From positions 63,291,879 through 63,355,878 of the forward strand of contig CM054182.1 of assembly GCA_028829895.1 (NCBI GenBank): 64,000 bases of DNA, written 5' to 3'. A program made the translations under genes and the position numbers. This DNA is from Sinotaia quadrata. Its lineage: Eukaryota > Mollusca > Gastropoda > Architaenioglossa > Viviparidae. Positions 46,183 to 59,205 of this stretch are shown one piece after another; the first letter of the stretch is position 1, and each line of letters begins with the position of its first letter. The notes beneath the pieces are model-generated. The model had not been told where the DNA came from, ran no database searches, and was given only the letters and a program-made list of their open reading frames with translations.

Positions 46183-47807
46183 GTAAACAATTCGCTATGA
46201 GAGAAAATACATTGTTATTCTTGAAAGGAAAGCCCAGAAGTGTTCTAAAAGCGAGTTAGTCGGAACTCGTTATCAGTTCTGGCCTTAAAACGCCAATCTC
46301 TTGTTTTGCTTTGTTGAGCTGTTTAAATAATTAGTTGTCTTTTCCTTGGGTAGTATAAATGGAACAAACACAGTTATTAAGTATTCATGCCAGACATAGA
46401 GAATTTGGAAACTAATTTGGCAATCAAGTTGACGTGGGTCGGGCTGACGCTTAAACACAAAGAGATCGATGCTCTATTTTTTTTTTCTTTTAACTGTTTT
46501 TCCAAAATTAAAGCAGACAGCGGTCAATTCCAACGATTTTTATTTCATTCTTCTTTCTTTCTTAACTTAAAAAAATATTTCTTCTTCCAAAAAATATTTT
46601 AGCAATATAAAAACAGTGTGTATCATTGAATGCTGTTAAAATCCTGGGTCTCTGGAACCAAGGAACATTAGGTGGGGGGGGGGGGATGAGCGGACTTAAA
46701 AGGACTGTTAGTCTCAAACCATGCAGCCCAACTTTCAAAGATCATGCATGGTTAGTGCGGGCGGCGTTTTTCTGCATGAACGCTTGACTGATATGGTGCT
46801 TGGTAGGCCACAAGGAAAAGGAATGATTACCCTAGATTAAAATGAAAAGCTTTTCTTAAAAAAAGAAAATATTAATATGGAAACTGTTTCTTTTCGTTTC
46901 GTTTGTTGAAATGAATTATTAAAGTAATTTTAGCAAAATTTTAAAAAATAATTCTAAATTAGTGGGATATGGGTAATTTGCTTAGAATTCAATTTGTATA
47001 AAACGATTGGTTCAACTATTTTATTGTCGCTTATTTGATTATTTGTCTATTTTTCTGTCATTTCTTTTGTTTATTAGACCAAATAAACTGCAACAAATTA
47101 TGACCCTGAAATATCAGTGAAAATTATAGGACAAGAATGCAATTTAATCAAGTCGATGTCAAGTTTTGCATATTTTTTCACATTTTAGTTTAATTTTTTC
47201 TTTATAGTTATCCTACCGAGACATTTTTATAAAGTCCTCTACTTAAAAAAATCAAAACAGATTACGAGCAATAATAAGTTATTTTACCCTTCTTCATAAA
47301 TCGCCATCTTTCTAGTGTAGCCGACCAAAAGCCCATGAACTGAGAAAACAGTTCAGCCCAGTGGGGACCCACTCCAAATAATCGCTTGTAGAGGCGTGCG
47401 CCTTGTGGCCGACCGTTATACCGGAAACAGATGTTCAAAATGTAATGCACGTACACTAAAGAACGCTGTAACAACGAGCGTTACATCCTCCCACCACTGG
47501 CAAGCTCGGTGCATGGGTGCATTAATCGTTGCAGAGCACACTAGGTCAGTGTACCGTTAATCACAGCGAGATCTGTTTTCTGAAAGTCTGCGAGAACAGT
47601 TTGAGTTTCAGTAATCACTTTTATTTTGCACTTGTTCGCAGTGAAGATATATGTTCTTTGTTTACACAATCTTTCGTGTATAATTATATTCTGGATTTTA
47701 TTGAGTACGTGAGAGCAATACCTATAAAGCCATAAAATATATTGCTAAGCCGTACACTTGTTTCCTTGCAAATTTGCAGTAAATTAAAAAACAACTTAAA
47801 ACAACAA
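46183..47807. other. unique AT-rich stretch
   Basis: G-run at about 46673-46684. A 70-codon minus-strand frame at 47262-47474 is not recognised. No repeat or gene. Confidence 0.5.
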
Positions 47808-48060
47808 TGCCACTGGGTTTACTTTATCTTACACTGCACAATATGGAAGAAACTAAATACAGTGCCGGGTTTAATTTGCCTTACACTGCACAATATTGAA
47901 TAACAAACTAATTACAGTGCCAGTTTAATTTAAAACTGTGTGCATGCTAATGAATGGCAAACTAACTAAAGTGTCCGGTTTAATTTGCCTTATACTGCAC
48001 AGTATTGAATAACAAACTAATTACAGTACCGGGTTTAATTTGCTTTGTATTGTATAGTAA
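47808..48060. repeat. ~55-bp minisatellite, about 4.5 copies
   Basis: GTGCCGGGTTTAATTTGCCT and CACTGCACAATATTGAATAA blocks. The third copy is strongly diverged. Confidence 0.9.
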
Positions 48061-48690
48061 CCATATAGTTTAAAACTGTGCATAAACATATTTTCGGTGT
48101 ATGCACATCTATCTGGAGCCAGATGCTAAATGTTAAATACAATACACTTACAGCACCTGGCAATGAGGTAAAATCAAGATACTAAGTTATAGTACAAATT
48201 CTGACAAAATGGTCTCATTTTAAGTACAGCTTTTTACAGTGGTAGTTATAGCTATGGATACAATTTAATAAGATATATTAAATGTTTATTTACTTTACAG
48301 CGGAAGCCTAATAGCATGATATAACCTTTTGATAAAATATTAAATTTTAACTTAATTTCTATACAACAGTAGACTAAGAGTATGGATAAAAATTTTAAAA
48401 GTGTGACACAACGCCCCGCAGTTAACGGATATGATTATCATTCTTATTATCCGTAATTAATTACAAATGATGAGAATCATAATTTATGTTATTAACAATT
48501 TTCCAGAAGACACCACTCGTCTCTCTCACTTGGCAGATATGTGGACGCTGTAAATGCTTTCTCTCTTCCACAACATTAAAGACAAACATTTACCGTCACA
48601 CAATATTTCCGTAAGTGGAAAACTTCTTACCAAAGGAGAAGATAAATCCGACTTTGATCTATATTTAGCGAGCACCTATACACCCAATAT
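48061..48690. other. unique AT-rich stretch
   Basis: No gene or tandem repeat was seen. Confidence 0.5.
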
Positions 48691-48775
48691 CTCTCCAAAT
48701 CGTGGTTTTCAATACATGTAAGAAGGTCAATAAATTAACAATAAATTTATTAATAAACAATCAAATATACATATA
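48691..48775. repeat. dispersed repeat, copy 2
   Basis: Same family and orientation as 42297-42380, with a 17-base exact core (AACAATAAATTTATTAA). No tandem copy lies beside it. Confidence 0.75.
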
Positions 48776-49089
48776 ACAAATACAATCAAAATAGTGTTGA
48801 CATTTACATCATTACACAACAATGTTTGATTAACGCAAGACAATTGTTCAATTTATCCTAGCATAAACATCAGCAGTCAAATAATTATATATATAATCAA
48901 ATTCATAGGCATAATTTATCATAGACATGAGAGTGGGGTTTTAAAGAAATAATTATAGTCAATGTACAATGTACATAATCTTTTCAAAGAAGGCAGCTGT
49001 CATTAGCACATGTTCACAATCACGTGGTTTGCAACAAGTCACTGCCTTTCTTATTTAGATGACTGTCCCAAGAACCCCTTCTAGACACG

Positions 49090-49455
49090 TTGGCCAACTG
49101 TTCTAGAATCTTCATTGCACTCTCCAAGCATATTGTGGAGAATCGTCATGAATTTCCTTTGCATAATCCAGCACATCAGGAGGAATATTCCAAACATTTT
49201 GTGCATGCTACTCAGCTAACCATGAGGAATGCTGAAAATAATCTTTGTGAATACCTGAGACTAAACTCAAGCCACCATTTTTGCCATATTGGCACTCTAA
49301 CAGAATTCACAGGAATCAACTTAAAGCAACGTGTTACTGATAAATTTGATGATAACAACACTGGATGCACACATCTACATGATCAGGTAGAATACAGTAA
49401 TCACTGTAGTCTGAAGCAAAATAAAAAGTGCTTTTCTCTGCATAAGTCAAATTAA
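49090..49455 (+). other. unassigned 121-codon open frame, probably not a gene
   Basis: Non-repeat frame starting MANCSRIFIALSKHIVEN, rich in H, N and C. The His and Cys residues form no regular zinc-finger spacing. No family is recognised. A chance frame is the simplest reading; a single exon or an old transposon fragment cannot be excluded. Confidence 0.15.
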
Positions 49456-50199
49456 GGTAGTGCTGAATTTCAGGCATCCTTGATCTCTTAAATTATCAAT
49501 ATACAAAGCCTGCAACAATGTTGTTAACCCGACATACACACTGCATAAAAAATAGACAACCCATTTCGTACACATACATGTTAAATAATACACGCCGTTT
49601 CCACTGATTGATCCCAGATGAAGCATTTCTGCAACGAACTAAAGCGATGTTTCCTCTGATCACAGATAACAAACACATTCTGTAACAGTTAAAAGTCATG
49701 TGCACTAGCAGTGCTATGACCTCAGTTTCAACTCCATTTTATATTACACTTAATAATCCTCTGCGCTGTATGTCTTATTTGTTATGTCAAAGGGAGGCAA
49801 CTTCTATTTCATACGTACTTAACGACATCCATTTAGATCCGATAAGGGTTTTGTTTCATGTTCAGGGACATTTTGTTTCTGCTTTTTGTGTTTTGCAAAT
49901 GTTGCAGTTTTAATAATTGCTCTGTCTTCTATTTCAAACGAAACTGTGATTTTCCATCTTAATACGTTAACTGTTTTTTTGTCCTGTATTTCGTTCATCC
50001 TTTCATTGCTTTGCATGTAGTGTGAGGGAAAGGAGAGAGAATATAAAGAAGCATGTGTATTAGAGTGAATTGGGGAGGGAAGAAAGAGGGAGAGACTGAA
50101 AGATAGAGTGTAATTTGCTTAAAGAGAACTCAGCAGAGAAAGAGTGTTGTGTAAATGTGTGCTTGAGAGAGGAAGTGAAAGAGTTAGAAAGAGTGTGGC
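49456..50199. other. unique stretch
   Basis: A forward match to the AAAGGGAGGCAACTT motif is at 49789-49803. No gene. Confidence 0.5.
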
Positions 50200-50305
50200 T
50201 GTGTATGGATATGTGTATATATGTGTATCTATGTGTGTATATATATATGATCTGTGTAGTGCGGTATGTACATCTGTGTCTGTTAATATGTGTATATATG
50301 TACAG

Positions 50306-50372
<67 letters not shown>
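50200..50372. repeat. (GT)n microsatellite with GT/TA leader
   Basis: An imperfect ATATGTGTATAT leader is followed by about 66 bp of pure GT (50306-50372). Confidence 0.98.
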
Positions 50373-50375
<3 letters not shown>

Positions 50376-50821
50376 AAATTATGATGTTTTGGCACAGTGA
50401 AAGGTCTGTGCCTGCAATAAAGAAAGAAAAAGAAAAACAAATTAGCAACTTTCAAGAGAAACTTGAACGTGTCATTGACCTGTTCAGTTTTTATTTATTA
50501 ATATTTTTGTTATCAGGAACCGACACGCAATATTTTTTAACGAATCCTGACGCAAGCAAGAAATACTAAAGGGAGATAATTCGCTCGCTGTCGGCGGTAA
50601 AGATTGCCATGACTGGATTAATTTCTAAAGTTGATCAGTCATTTTTACCATTACAAACATTATCACTGATCACAGATACATAAAATATTGTATCCTACCT
50701 TCCTAGTGACAATACCCAAGAGTCGAAGGTTCGAAATGCATATAATAAATAAATAAAAACAGTGTGGGAGAGTAAGAGGGAATACAACACTATTATATTG
50801 TCCAGATTGTTACAGGCATCG
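50373..50821. other. unique stretch
   Basis: A forward match to AAAGGGAGATAATTC is at 50568-50582. No gene. Confidence 0.5.
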
Positions 50822-50925
50822 CATGAGTGAAAGTGAAGACAGAATCGAGTGAACGTGAAGACAGAGCCGAGTGAAAGTGAAGACAGAATCGAGTGAACGT
50901 GAAGACAGAGCTGAGTGAAAGCGCT
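50822..50925. repeat. 22-bp minisatellite with a 44-bp higher-order unit
   Basis: GAGTGAAAGTGAAGACAGA-type and GAGTGAACGTGAAGACAGA-type 22-mers alternate, so the true period is 44 bp (about 2.3 copies). Confidence 0.93.
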
Positions 50926-51599
50926 TCAAGTGAACAAAGCCGTGTGCAAAACTTACGTTTAGAGGAAGGATGGGCGAACATAAAAACGGGGTATCTGAAG
51001 TTGGAGTGGCAACTACTCACCTAACAATCTGTTAAAAGACAGATTAATATTCACGTAGTTCTATGTTACGTCGGGACGACCTAATAAAGAATCATGCTTG
51101 TGAGTAACAGATCCATGACCCGTAATGGTAGCCGCCTTTAATAGAGGCCGAAAGAAATAAAAGTAACCTACAAAGAATGACTGGCAAATCTAATACCCTT
51201 TTCTTTCTAGTCTGAATCACCACAGGCGCCATTCAGCTACCGCCTGTTTTATACATGCTTTTATTCTGTACAGAGCCACACTATCCAACAGCAACCCTCT
51301 ATATCAAAGTACAAAACTGTGCATGGAAACACCCAGGTCTCATGTACGCACATGACGTCACAGTCGGCAAAGTTTGCACTGCAGGGTCAGAGCACAGACT
51401 CGTATTGTCAAGCATTATTGCAGATATCACGCGTGCATCTTTTGACTGATTCATATCTACTTAACTACACTGCCGGCCCTCATTCATTTCACAGAAGCAA
51501 GTTAAACCCAGACTGAATTATTATTCTGTGAACACCGAACAGCAATAATCCTATAATTACTATTTTCACAACTATTGTTAGCGTGTAGGCTTGTACAGC
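50926..51599. other. unique stretch, CRE present
   Basis: Overlapping 64-65-codon frames at 51255-51516 are not recognised. A perfect CRE is at 51353-51360. Confidence 0.4.
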
Positions 51600-52250
51600 T
51601 TCCTCGGGCGTCTGGTTTTCTTATCAGTATTGTCATGTCACTCTTGTCAGTATAGCTCTGTTACTGTTATCAGTACTGTCCTGTCATTGCTGTCAGTATT
51701 GCTCTCTTATTGTTATCAGTATTGTCATGTCACTGTTATCAGTATAGCTGTTATTGTTATCAGCACTATACTGTCATTGTTGTCGGTACTGCTCTGTTAT
51801 TGATTTCAGTATAGCTCTGTTATAGTTATCAGCACTATACTGTCATTGTTGTCCGTTCTACGCTGTTATTGATATCAGTATTGTCATGTCACTGTTGAGA
51901 GTACTGCTCTGTTAATGTTATCAATATTGTCCTGTCATTGTTGTCAGTACTGCTCTCTTATTGTTATCAATATTGTCATATCAATGTTATCAATATAGCT
52001 CTGTTATTGTTATCAGCACTATACTGTCGTTGTTGTCGGTACTGCTCTGTTATTGCTATCAGTATTGCTCTGTAATTGTTATCAGAACTTTTCTAATATT
52101 ATTACCAGTATTGCCCTGTTATTAATGTAAGTAGTGTCCTGTTATTCGTGTCAGTATTAGTCAATATCATCCTGTTACTAATGTCCGTATTGTCCTGTTA
52201 ATACCCTCAGTATTGCTCAGTTATTTTTATCAATATTACTCTGTTATTAT
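51600..52250. repeat. ~23-bp minisatellite, about 27 copies
   Basis: TCTGTTATTGTTATCAGTAT and CCTGTCATTGTTGTCAGTAC units alternate irregularly over 650 bp with many substitutions. Confidence 0.95.
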
Positions 52251-52254
52251 GCTG

Positions 52255-52466
52255 GTTGAGCAGACATCCTCTGTTAACAACACCTTTTGAGCAGACATTC
52301 TGTTAACAACACAGTTTGAGCAGACATCCTCTGTTAACAACACATTTTGAGCAGACATCCTCTGTTGACAACAAACAACACATTTTGAGCAGATATCCTC
52401 TGTTAACAACACATTTTGAGCAGACATCCTCTGTTAACAACACAGTTTGAGCAGACATCCTCTGCG
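52255..52466. repeat. 31-bp minisatellite, about 7 copies
   Basis: TGAGCAGACATCCTCTGTTA and ACAACACATTT form the unit. Some copies have small deletions or insertions. It adjoins the 23-bp array. Confidence 0.97.
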
Positions 52467-52948
52467 AGATTAGAAAGGTCGTAGAACTATCCTCCACAGA
52501 AGAGATAAAACGCTGGGGGGTTATGTTTTGGAGACAACATACTTTTGTGAACTGACTCTCATCTACCTGTGCTCACCTGAGAGCAAGATTTATAACTATA
52601 TCTCTTGTTAAGTATCATTTATATAGATATCGTATGCCTGCTGTGTCGACTGGAGACATTCTTCTTTCTTTCAACAACTCTAACCGCCATTGGTTTAAGT
52701 CTACATTTTTATTCAAAATTGAAAGCCAACAGTTCAATGATCAGATTCTGTGCTAATTGTACTAACTGTCTTCACCTGTCCAGGCATGACTGAGAGTGAC
52801 TGGTGGAGGTCTTATATCTATCTATCGATTAATCTAGCGTGTGACCAATTACGAAATTTGTGATAGTGTTTGTGCCTACGCTTGTGTTGGGGGGATGCAA
52901 ATGGGGTAAGTGTGGCACATGAAACTAACATTCACCTAACCATACATC
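52467..52948. other. unique stretch
   Basis: No gene or repeat was seen. Confidence 0.5.
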
Positions 52949-52985
<37 letters not shown>

Positions 52986-52996
52986 GCACATACACA
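52949..52996. repeat. (AC)n microsatellite
   Basis: About 32 bp of AC followed by GCAC/ATAC steps. A short GACA run follows at 53065-53085. Confidence 0.97.
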
Positions 52997-53365
52997 CCCT
53001 TATCTATAAGAGATGCAGGCACATATAGACGGAGAAAGATAGTCGGATGGATAGAGACAAAGAGAGACAGACAGACAGACAGACACATTTTAACAAGAGC
53101 AGTGGAAAGTGGGATGGTGGAGTACTCTTGAACACGATTAATGTTCTGTAGATAAGAAAGACACAACTGATTTCTGTTCAAAAATATTGATCTTCTTATA
53201 TGAATATGAAATCTGATAACAGTCCATTTGCAGTTGAGTGATGCTTGCAAAATAAGGGTTTATAAATTATAAATTCAATTATTTCTTGATTTTATTTGCA
53301 CATTGCACTTTTAAAATTTATATCATACTTTTGTACGTTGTTTCTTTCCTTACACAAAGTATCAA
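52997..53365. other. unique stretch with a short GACA run
   Basis: Apart from the GACA run, nothing recognised. Confidence 0.5.
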
Positions 53366-53512
53366 TGGTTAAGACAATGGTTAGGACAATGGTTAAGACA
53401 ATGGTTAAGACAATGGTTAAGACAATGGTTAAGTCAATGGTTAAGACAATGGTTACGACAATGGTTATGACAATGGTAAATACAATGGTTAAGACAATGG
53501 TTAAGACAATGT
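53366..53512. repeat. 12-bp minisatellite, about 12 copies
   Basis: ATGGTTAAGACA repeats with single-base variants (AGG, TCA, ACG and others). It reads M-V-K-T in the open frame, an artefact of the 12-bp unit. Confidence 0.98.
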
Positions 53513-54671
53513 CATTTAGAAAATTTTTTGACAGAGTGCATTGTATAAATAACTGCGTTGAAATAATGTTTTGTTCATAAGAGAAATGGTTAAATTTATT
53601 TCCTCTTTTTAAAAGAATATTTTAACATTTTCTCTGACAATTAATTTCTGCTTGTTAATTTTAAATATAAATTACATTCCAAGGAAATTACCTCGATACA
53701 AACACTTCCGATTTGCATTTTATTTATTTATTTATTAAAATATACTGAAAAGGAATATACTAAATAATAGACTTGTTAATCATTAATCAGATACCTAATG
53801 AAAGTTCATGAAAGGCGAAACAAATAAACTAATAAACTTTTTTTTAAAATGTCAAAATATTGTTTCTCTGCATTAGCGTTTCAAGTCAATTGTATAAATA
53901 ACAATAAAATAATATAATGCAACTGCAGCTCTCACATCATGGCACAATTGTTGTCTGTTAGGACACCAATCTCAAACATACAGACAATACAGTTGATCTC
54001 AAATGCCCCAACCCCTCACATCCAAACACATTTCCCAGACAAAAACACATCTTCAAATCACTTACATCTAAATACCCTCGCTTGCCCTCCTTTAAAATGC
54101 ACTAAACAATAACACACCAGGTAAAAACCACTAATATAATAGGGGTTCTAATGCACATCATGATAATGGTAACCCCCCTCCCCAACCATCATGAATGCAA
54201 GGATGGTCTGGTCTCAGCAGCAAGTGGGAATGCTACCTAGGCCACATGAATGAAGTGGCACCCGGCAAAAGAGCCAGCAGTACACAACACATAGGTAAAA
54301 TATATATATATATAATATATTCTCTGACATTTTTCTTTACTATTCCAAAGTCAGATTTCAATTTTATGTTCTGGAATTTATAATTCAGTCTATTCTAATT
54401 ATTTCAAATATTTCTTAAGAATGTTGCATTGCAGAAGTCGATTTAGATTGCATGAGTATGTGCTGACCATATATTGAAAGGCCGTTGCAACTTGTAAAAC
54501 AGAATCGTTTAATTTTATCCCTGCATGGTTTGAGCAAATCTAACTATCATATAAATATAAATAAATTAGCAGACAGTGTACAACTGGTCAGGAGAGCAAA
54601 TGAGACTCCAATCAAACTTGATATATGTATTGAATGATTTTTTTTCATCCTTTAGGAACCTTATGTAGCTT
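53513..54671. other. unique AT-rich stretch
   Basis: A short TATATA run at 54300-54318. No gene. Confidence 0.5.
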
Positions 54672-55110
54672 ATTGTTGTATTTTTAGTTGGCTGTATTTT
54701 AATTAGTATATTTAGTTATCTGTATTTTAATTGGTCATATTTTTAGTTAGTTGTAATTTGAGTTTGTTGCAGATTTAGCTACTTTTATTTTAGTTATTTA
54801 TACTTTTACTTGGCAGTATTTTAATTAGTATATATTTAGTTATCTGTATTTTAGTTAGTCATATTTTTAGTTAGTTGTAATTTTAGTTTTTGTAGTTTTA
54901 GCCACTTCTATTTTAGTTATTTATACTTTTACTTGGCTGTATTTTAATTAGTTGTGTATTTAGTTATTTGTATTTTAGTTAGTTGTAATTTTAGTTTGTT
55001 GTTGTTTTAGCCACTTCTATTTTAGTTATTTATACTTTTACTTGGCTGTATTTTAATTAGCTATGTATTTATTACTTGTACTTTGCTTAGTTGTACTTCA
55101 CTTAGATTTT
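54672..55110. repeat. T-rich repeat with ~120-bp higher-order unit
   Basis: Short TTTTAGTTA phrases are built into a longer unit (ACTTTTACTTGGCTGTATTT and TTTTAGCCACTTCTATTTTA), seen about 3 times. Confidence 0.9.
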
Positions 55111-55270
55111 TTTTTTAATTAGTTATATTTGACTAGTGTAATAAATTTCTGAAAAAAATGATACCTTGCCACCCACGCCTGAAATATTAATCGGTATCAA
55201 ATGTCAAAGTTTTTCTTACCCATTTATTTTGTCATTGTGTTAAGTGTGAGCGTGCTTGAGTTGTATGTGT
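55111..55270. other. unique spacer
   Basis: Nothing recognised. Confidence 0.4.
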
Positions 55271-55273
55271 TCG

Positions 55274-55313
<40 letters not shown>

Positions 55314-55358
55314 TGTGTGTGTGTGTGTGTGTGTGTGCGTGAGTGCGTGCGCGTGTGT
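55271..55358. repeat. (GTGC)n-(GT)n microsatellite
   Basis: About 10 GTGC units followed by GT. Arginine/alanine/cysteine/valine frames here are artefacts. Confidence 0.98.
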
Positions 55359-56614
55359 ATGTAACGTATTTCTTCTTAACTAAATTGTAAAGGGAAGGTT
55401 CTGTGTTAAGATATAGTACGTGGGTTGTTAAGAATAATCTTGATTTCATTGCACGTATTTAATAATCATATTCCTCTACCTTTTACCCTTAAAATGCTGG
55501 CACTCTTACATTTATGGAAATCAATTTTTCTAGCGTCTCTGAATGCAGCGGCAAGTTTATTGCCCCCTAGGTATATTATTTATGAATAATTAGGGCAGTA
55601 CTAATGGCAAAGCCGTACAGGACAGACTCGCAAGCACGCAAACATATACCCCCCACACACACACACGGACATAGGCATTTGATGTGCGCTAGGAAATTAT
55701 AGATATATAATGTTATTTTGATGCTGTAATATAAAGCAACCTTGTGTGACATTTCCTTGAACTGTTATAATTTCTTTTACTATTTTTGCGTGTATGAAGT
55801 GTGTATGAGGGAGTGTGTATGTTACTGCACATTTTGGTGTGTTTCTGTCGCAAGTCATTTCTTGATGCCTGTGGGCACATTGGTCCTCTGTTGATAAGAC
55901 TTAAATTATGTGAACAAATCTTAAATTATGTGAACAAGTTTGTTCTTCTTGTTACACACACATTCTGATGGTATTAACAGGTGATGGTTTAGTGCAATTA
56001 CGGTAGGGGTTATATCAAATTGAATGAATTAATCAGGGCATTTAAATCCTTTAATAAGAGATTTCATAAATGTGCAGCACACAAACAAAAATGGATTAGT
56101 TCTAAGATTATTTATACCTCAGCTGGATAACTAGAACTTGGCAAAGGATCTGAAGTATGGTGAGATAACTTAACATGTCGTCATGGCTTGATTGAAGGAG
56201 ATTTATTACTTAGTATAAATAGGGTAATAATCACTTAGTCAGAATTAAATCTTTAGAAACCTGTTCCATAGCTTGGGCTGGTAATTTCTTTGAATAGAAT
56301 TATATTAGAAGGAAGGATATATATTTTTCATGTACCTTTACACAGCTTCATTTTGACGTAATAGACTTGAAACCAATCTAGCGTGGTTTGGGGATCTCTG
56401 ACTCTTTTGCTTTATGTTGATGAAGAGAGGGAGGTCTGTGTGTTCTTTTCTGCAGTGATTTTTTTAACGTTTACTTTATAATGTTATTAGTTTTGTTTTA
56501 TCAAGATAGAGTTAATGTGAAGAGTTGTATTTTCTTGGTACTATAATTATTTGCTGTTAGTGTCACGAAATAACAAGAAGCAAGTTTGTCACATCAGTCA
56601 TCTTACGCACAAGA
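55359..56614. other. unique AT-rich stretch
   Basis: A 23-bp two-copy repeat (CTTAAATTATGTGAACAA) lies at 55900-55940. No gene. Confidence 0.5.
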
Positions 56615-56622
56615 ACAATATT

Positions 56623-56972
56623 GTGTCTTGGCGTCATTCTTTTATCTCCGCGTCATTCTGACTTGCCGTGACTTTTATCTCCGCGTCATTCTTACTTGCC
56701 GTGACCTTTATCTCCGCGTCATTCTCACTTGCCGTGGCCTTTATCTCCGTGTCATTCTCACTTGTCGTGATCTTTATCTCCGCGTCATTCTCACTTGCCG
56801 TGGCCTTTATCTCTGCGTCATTCTCACTTGCCGAGACTTTTATCTCCGCGTCATTCTCACTTGCCGAGACTTTTATCTCCGTGTCATTCTTACTTGCCGA
56901 GACTTTTATCTCCGTGTCATTCTCACTTGCCAAGACTTTTATCTCCGCGTCATTCTCACTTGCCGAGACTAG
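56623..56972. repeat. 33-bp minisatellite, about 10.5 copies
   Basis: CTTTTATCTCCGCGTCATTC and TCACTTGCCGAGA form the unit. Frames are open in several phases on both strands because 33 is divisible by three and the unit lacks stops, so no protein is inferred. The unit is GC-richer than its flanks. Confidence 0.98.
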
Positions 56973-57460
56973 TCTTGAAAGACCATTGCCATACTGATGG
57001 GACACCACCATTGTTTTGTTTTTTTAATGTGTGTGCGTGCGTAGGTGCTACCGTGCACGATTGTTTTCATTAGTCTGTAATGTCATGCATGAACAGTTAT
57101 CAGCAGAACTGAAGAGAAAGTATGGTGCAATATGTCAGTGCGTAGCTGTCATGCTAATTGTCTTTCTTTCTTTCTTTGAGATAAAGCATATGACGAAGTC
57201 CTGTTTAGCAATTTTGCAGTCCTGCAACTAAAATCTGACCTAAAGAATTATCGCCTAATCTAACTGTTAACGTTAATTGTTTATGACTCAATTTGTAAAT
57301 AATCTCATATACTCAGGGCCCGGTAGTGCACATACATTTCCGGTCTGTGAAATGTGTTTTACATAATTACAATGGGTTACATCCGGGTAAACGTTATACT
57401 GAATAATACTTTACCCCTGGCCTGACCTGGCACTTGGGCAAGCATAAGCGCTTATTCCAG
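56973..57460. other. unique stretch
   Basis: TTTC run at 57163-57177. No gene. Confidence 0.5.
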
Positions 57461-57522
57461 AACTATATATATATATGGGTAGAAAGGAACTGTGTGTATA
57501 TATATAAGGGTAGAAAGGAAGA
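57461..57522. repeat. ~32-bp duplication, 2 copies
   Basis: ATATATATGGGTAGAAAGGA and TATATAAGGGTAGAAAGGA occur side by side. Confidence 0.85.
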
Positions 57523-58069
57523 TACAATGACGCAGCAACTAAGCCGAAGAATTTTCGTCTTTCGCGTTACAGAATCAAAACAGCATTCTCGAAATCAAAG
57601 AACACTGGGAGTGAATTTTAAGCAGAAAAAAATTACCTAAGTACTTATAAAATATACTTTATTGATTTTAAAATGAAATACTAGTCAGGCTAGTAGATTA
57701 ACAAAGTGTCTGTGTGTGTGTGGGTGTGCGCATGAGAGAGAGAGAGGGGGGGGGGCGTATCGGACTATTTACTGTTTGAAATGCCAACAGCACAAAACGA
57801 AAGGCAAGAATACGGTTCCAATTATAGATAAAAAGTAAATTACAATTTATCTGTCTATAGTATAGAGCAGAGTTATCCGTGCTTACATAATTTAACAGGC
57901 ACGGCTGACAGAGGCAGATGAGTAAAAGTAAATGGCCGACAAATTGTCAAGATATCAACTGATCACACAGTTTAAGCTGTAACAACAGAACATTATTATT
58001 ATTATCGAATAGTCTTTGAGCTAAAGCCAGCGTTACTGAAATAAACTTTTAATTGTACGCGTCGAAAGA
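57523..58069. other. unique stretch with a GT/GA/G compound microsatellite
   Basis: GT, GA and G runs at 57710-57757. No gene. Confidence 0.55.
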
Positions 58070-58295
58070 AGTGCAGGACAATTGGAAATCACTACTATTA
58101 CAGTCACAAAAAGAAGTACAGGACAATTGGAAATGACTAGTATTACAGTCACAAAAAGAAGTACAGGACAATTGGAAATCACTACTATTACAGTCACAAA
58201 AAGAAGTACAGGACAATTGGAAATCACTACTATTACAGTCACAAAAAGAAGTACAGGACAATTGGAAATCACTACTATTACAGTCACAAAAAGAA
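58070..58295. repeat. 45-bp minisatellite, 5 copies
   Basis: ACAGGACAATTGGAAATCAC and TACAGTCACAAAAAGAAGT form nearly identical units. Frames are open on both strands from the 45-bp length. Confidence 0.98.
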
Positions 58296-58611
58296 GGAAA
58301 ACTTGGTCATCGGTATCCGTCACGCGCAAATGTTGTTAGGGAAAAGGACCATCAAGTGTGACTAATACTCAGTGAATTCCAGTTACTGTTGAAAGTAGCA
58401 AAATGTCGGGCCCAAGTTACAGGTTTCGTTTTGTTCAGGTTCCCGAAAATGACAACGATATCATTCAAACAAATCTGAACTTCTTTCATGTTCAATTACC
58501 CAAGACTGCAAAACAAAGTGGCCGGTGTCATGGCAATGACAATGATATTCTGTATTTTTTTCTGAGAGGCGGAATGAGGTCTATTCAATTCAATGTTTCA
58601 TAAGACAGCTC
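58296..58611. other. unique spacer between arrays
   Basis: A 66-codon plus-strand frame (58403-58603) is not recognised. Confidence 0.4.
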
Positions 58612-58740
58612 GTACGATCCTTCATACGACACTTCATACAACAGTTTATACACTTCATACGACAGTTTATACACTTCATACGACAGTTTATACACTTCAT
58701 ACGACAGTTTATACACTTCATACGACAGTTTATTTGATCC
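58612..58740. repeat. 21-bp minisatellite, about 6 copies
   Basis: CTTCATACGACAGTTTATAC plus one base. The first and last copies are diverged. Confidence 0.97.
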
Positions 58741-58809
58741 TTCATATGACACGGTGGGAGGTGTGTAGAAGGTTGATAAATAGAAAACAATGAAATATCA
58801 TAAAATTGG

Positions 58810-59205
58810 GGCAATGGACAGTAACTCTCTTTACACAAATACAATGGACAGTAACTCTCTTTACACAAATACAATGGACAGTAACTCTCTTTACACAAAT
58901 AGAATGGACAGTAACTCTCTTTACACAAATACAATGGACAGTAACTCTCTTTACACAAATAGAATGGACAGTAACTCTCTTTGCACAAATACAATGGACA
59001 GTAACTCTCTTTACACAAATACAATGGACAGTAACTCTCTTTACACAAAAATCAATGGACAGTAATTCTCTTTACACAAATACAATGGACGTAACTCTCT
59101 TTACACAAATACAATGGACAGTAACTCTCTTTACACAAATACAATGGACAGTAACTCTCTTTACACAAATACAATGGACAGTAACTCTCTTTACACAAAT
59201 ATAAG
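58810..59205. repeat. 30-bp minisatellite, 13 copies
   Basis: AATGGACAGTAACTCTCTTT and ACACAAATAC repeat almost perfectly, with a one-base insertion and a one-base deletion near 59049-59092. Long frames on both strands are artefacts. Confidence 0.99.

Noticed and set aside
45791..46186. 131-codon serine/leucine-rich frame
   Set aside because: It lies almost wholly in the polypyrimidine tract.
51319..51360. Short frame with MYAHDV, resembling the RT active-site motif YADD
   Set aside because: Only about four residues agree, the first catalytic aspartate is replaced, and no neighbouring RT blocks occur on either side. Chance is the simpler reading.
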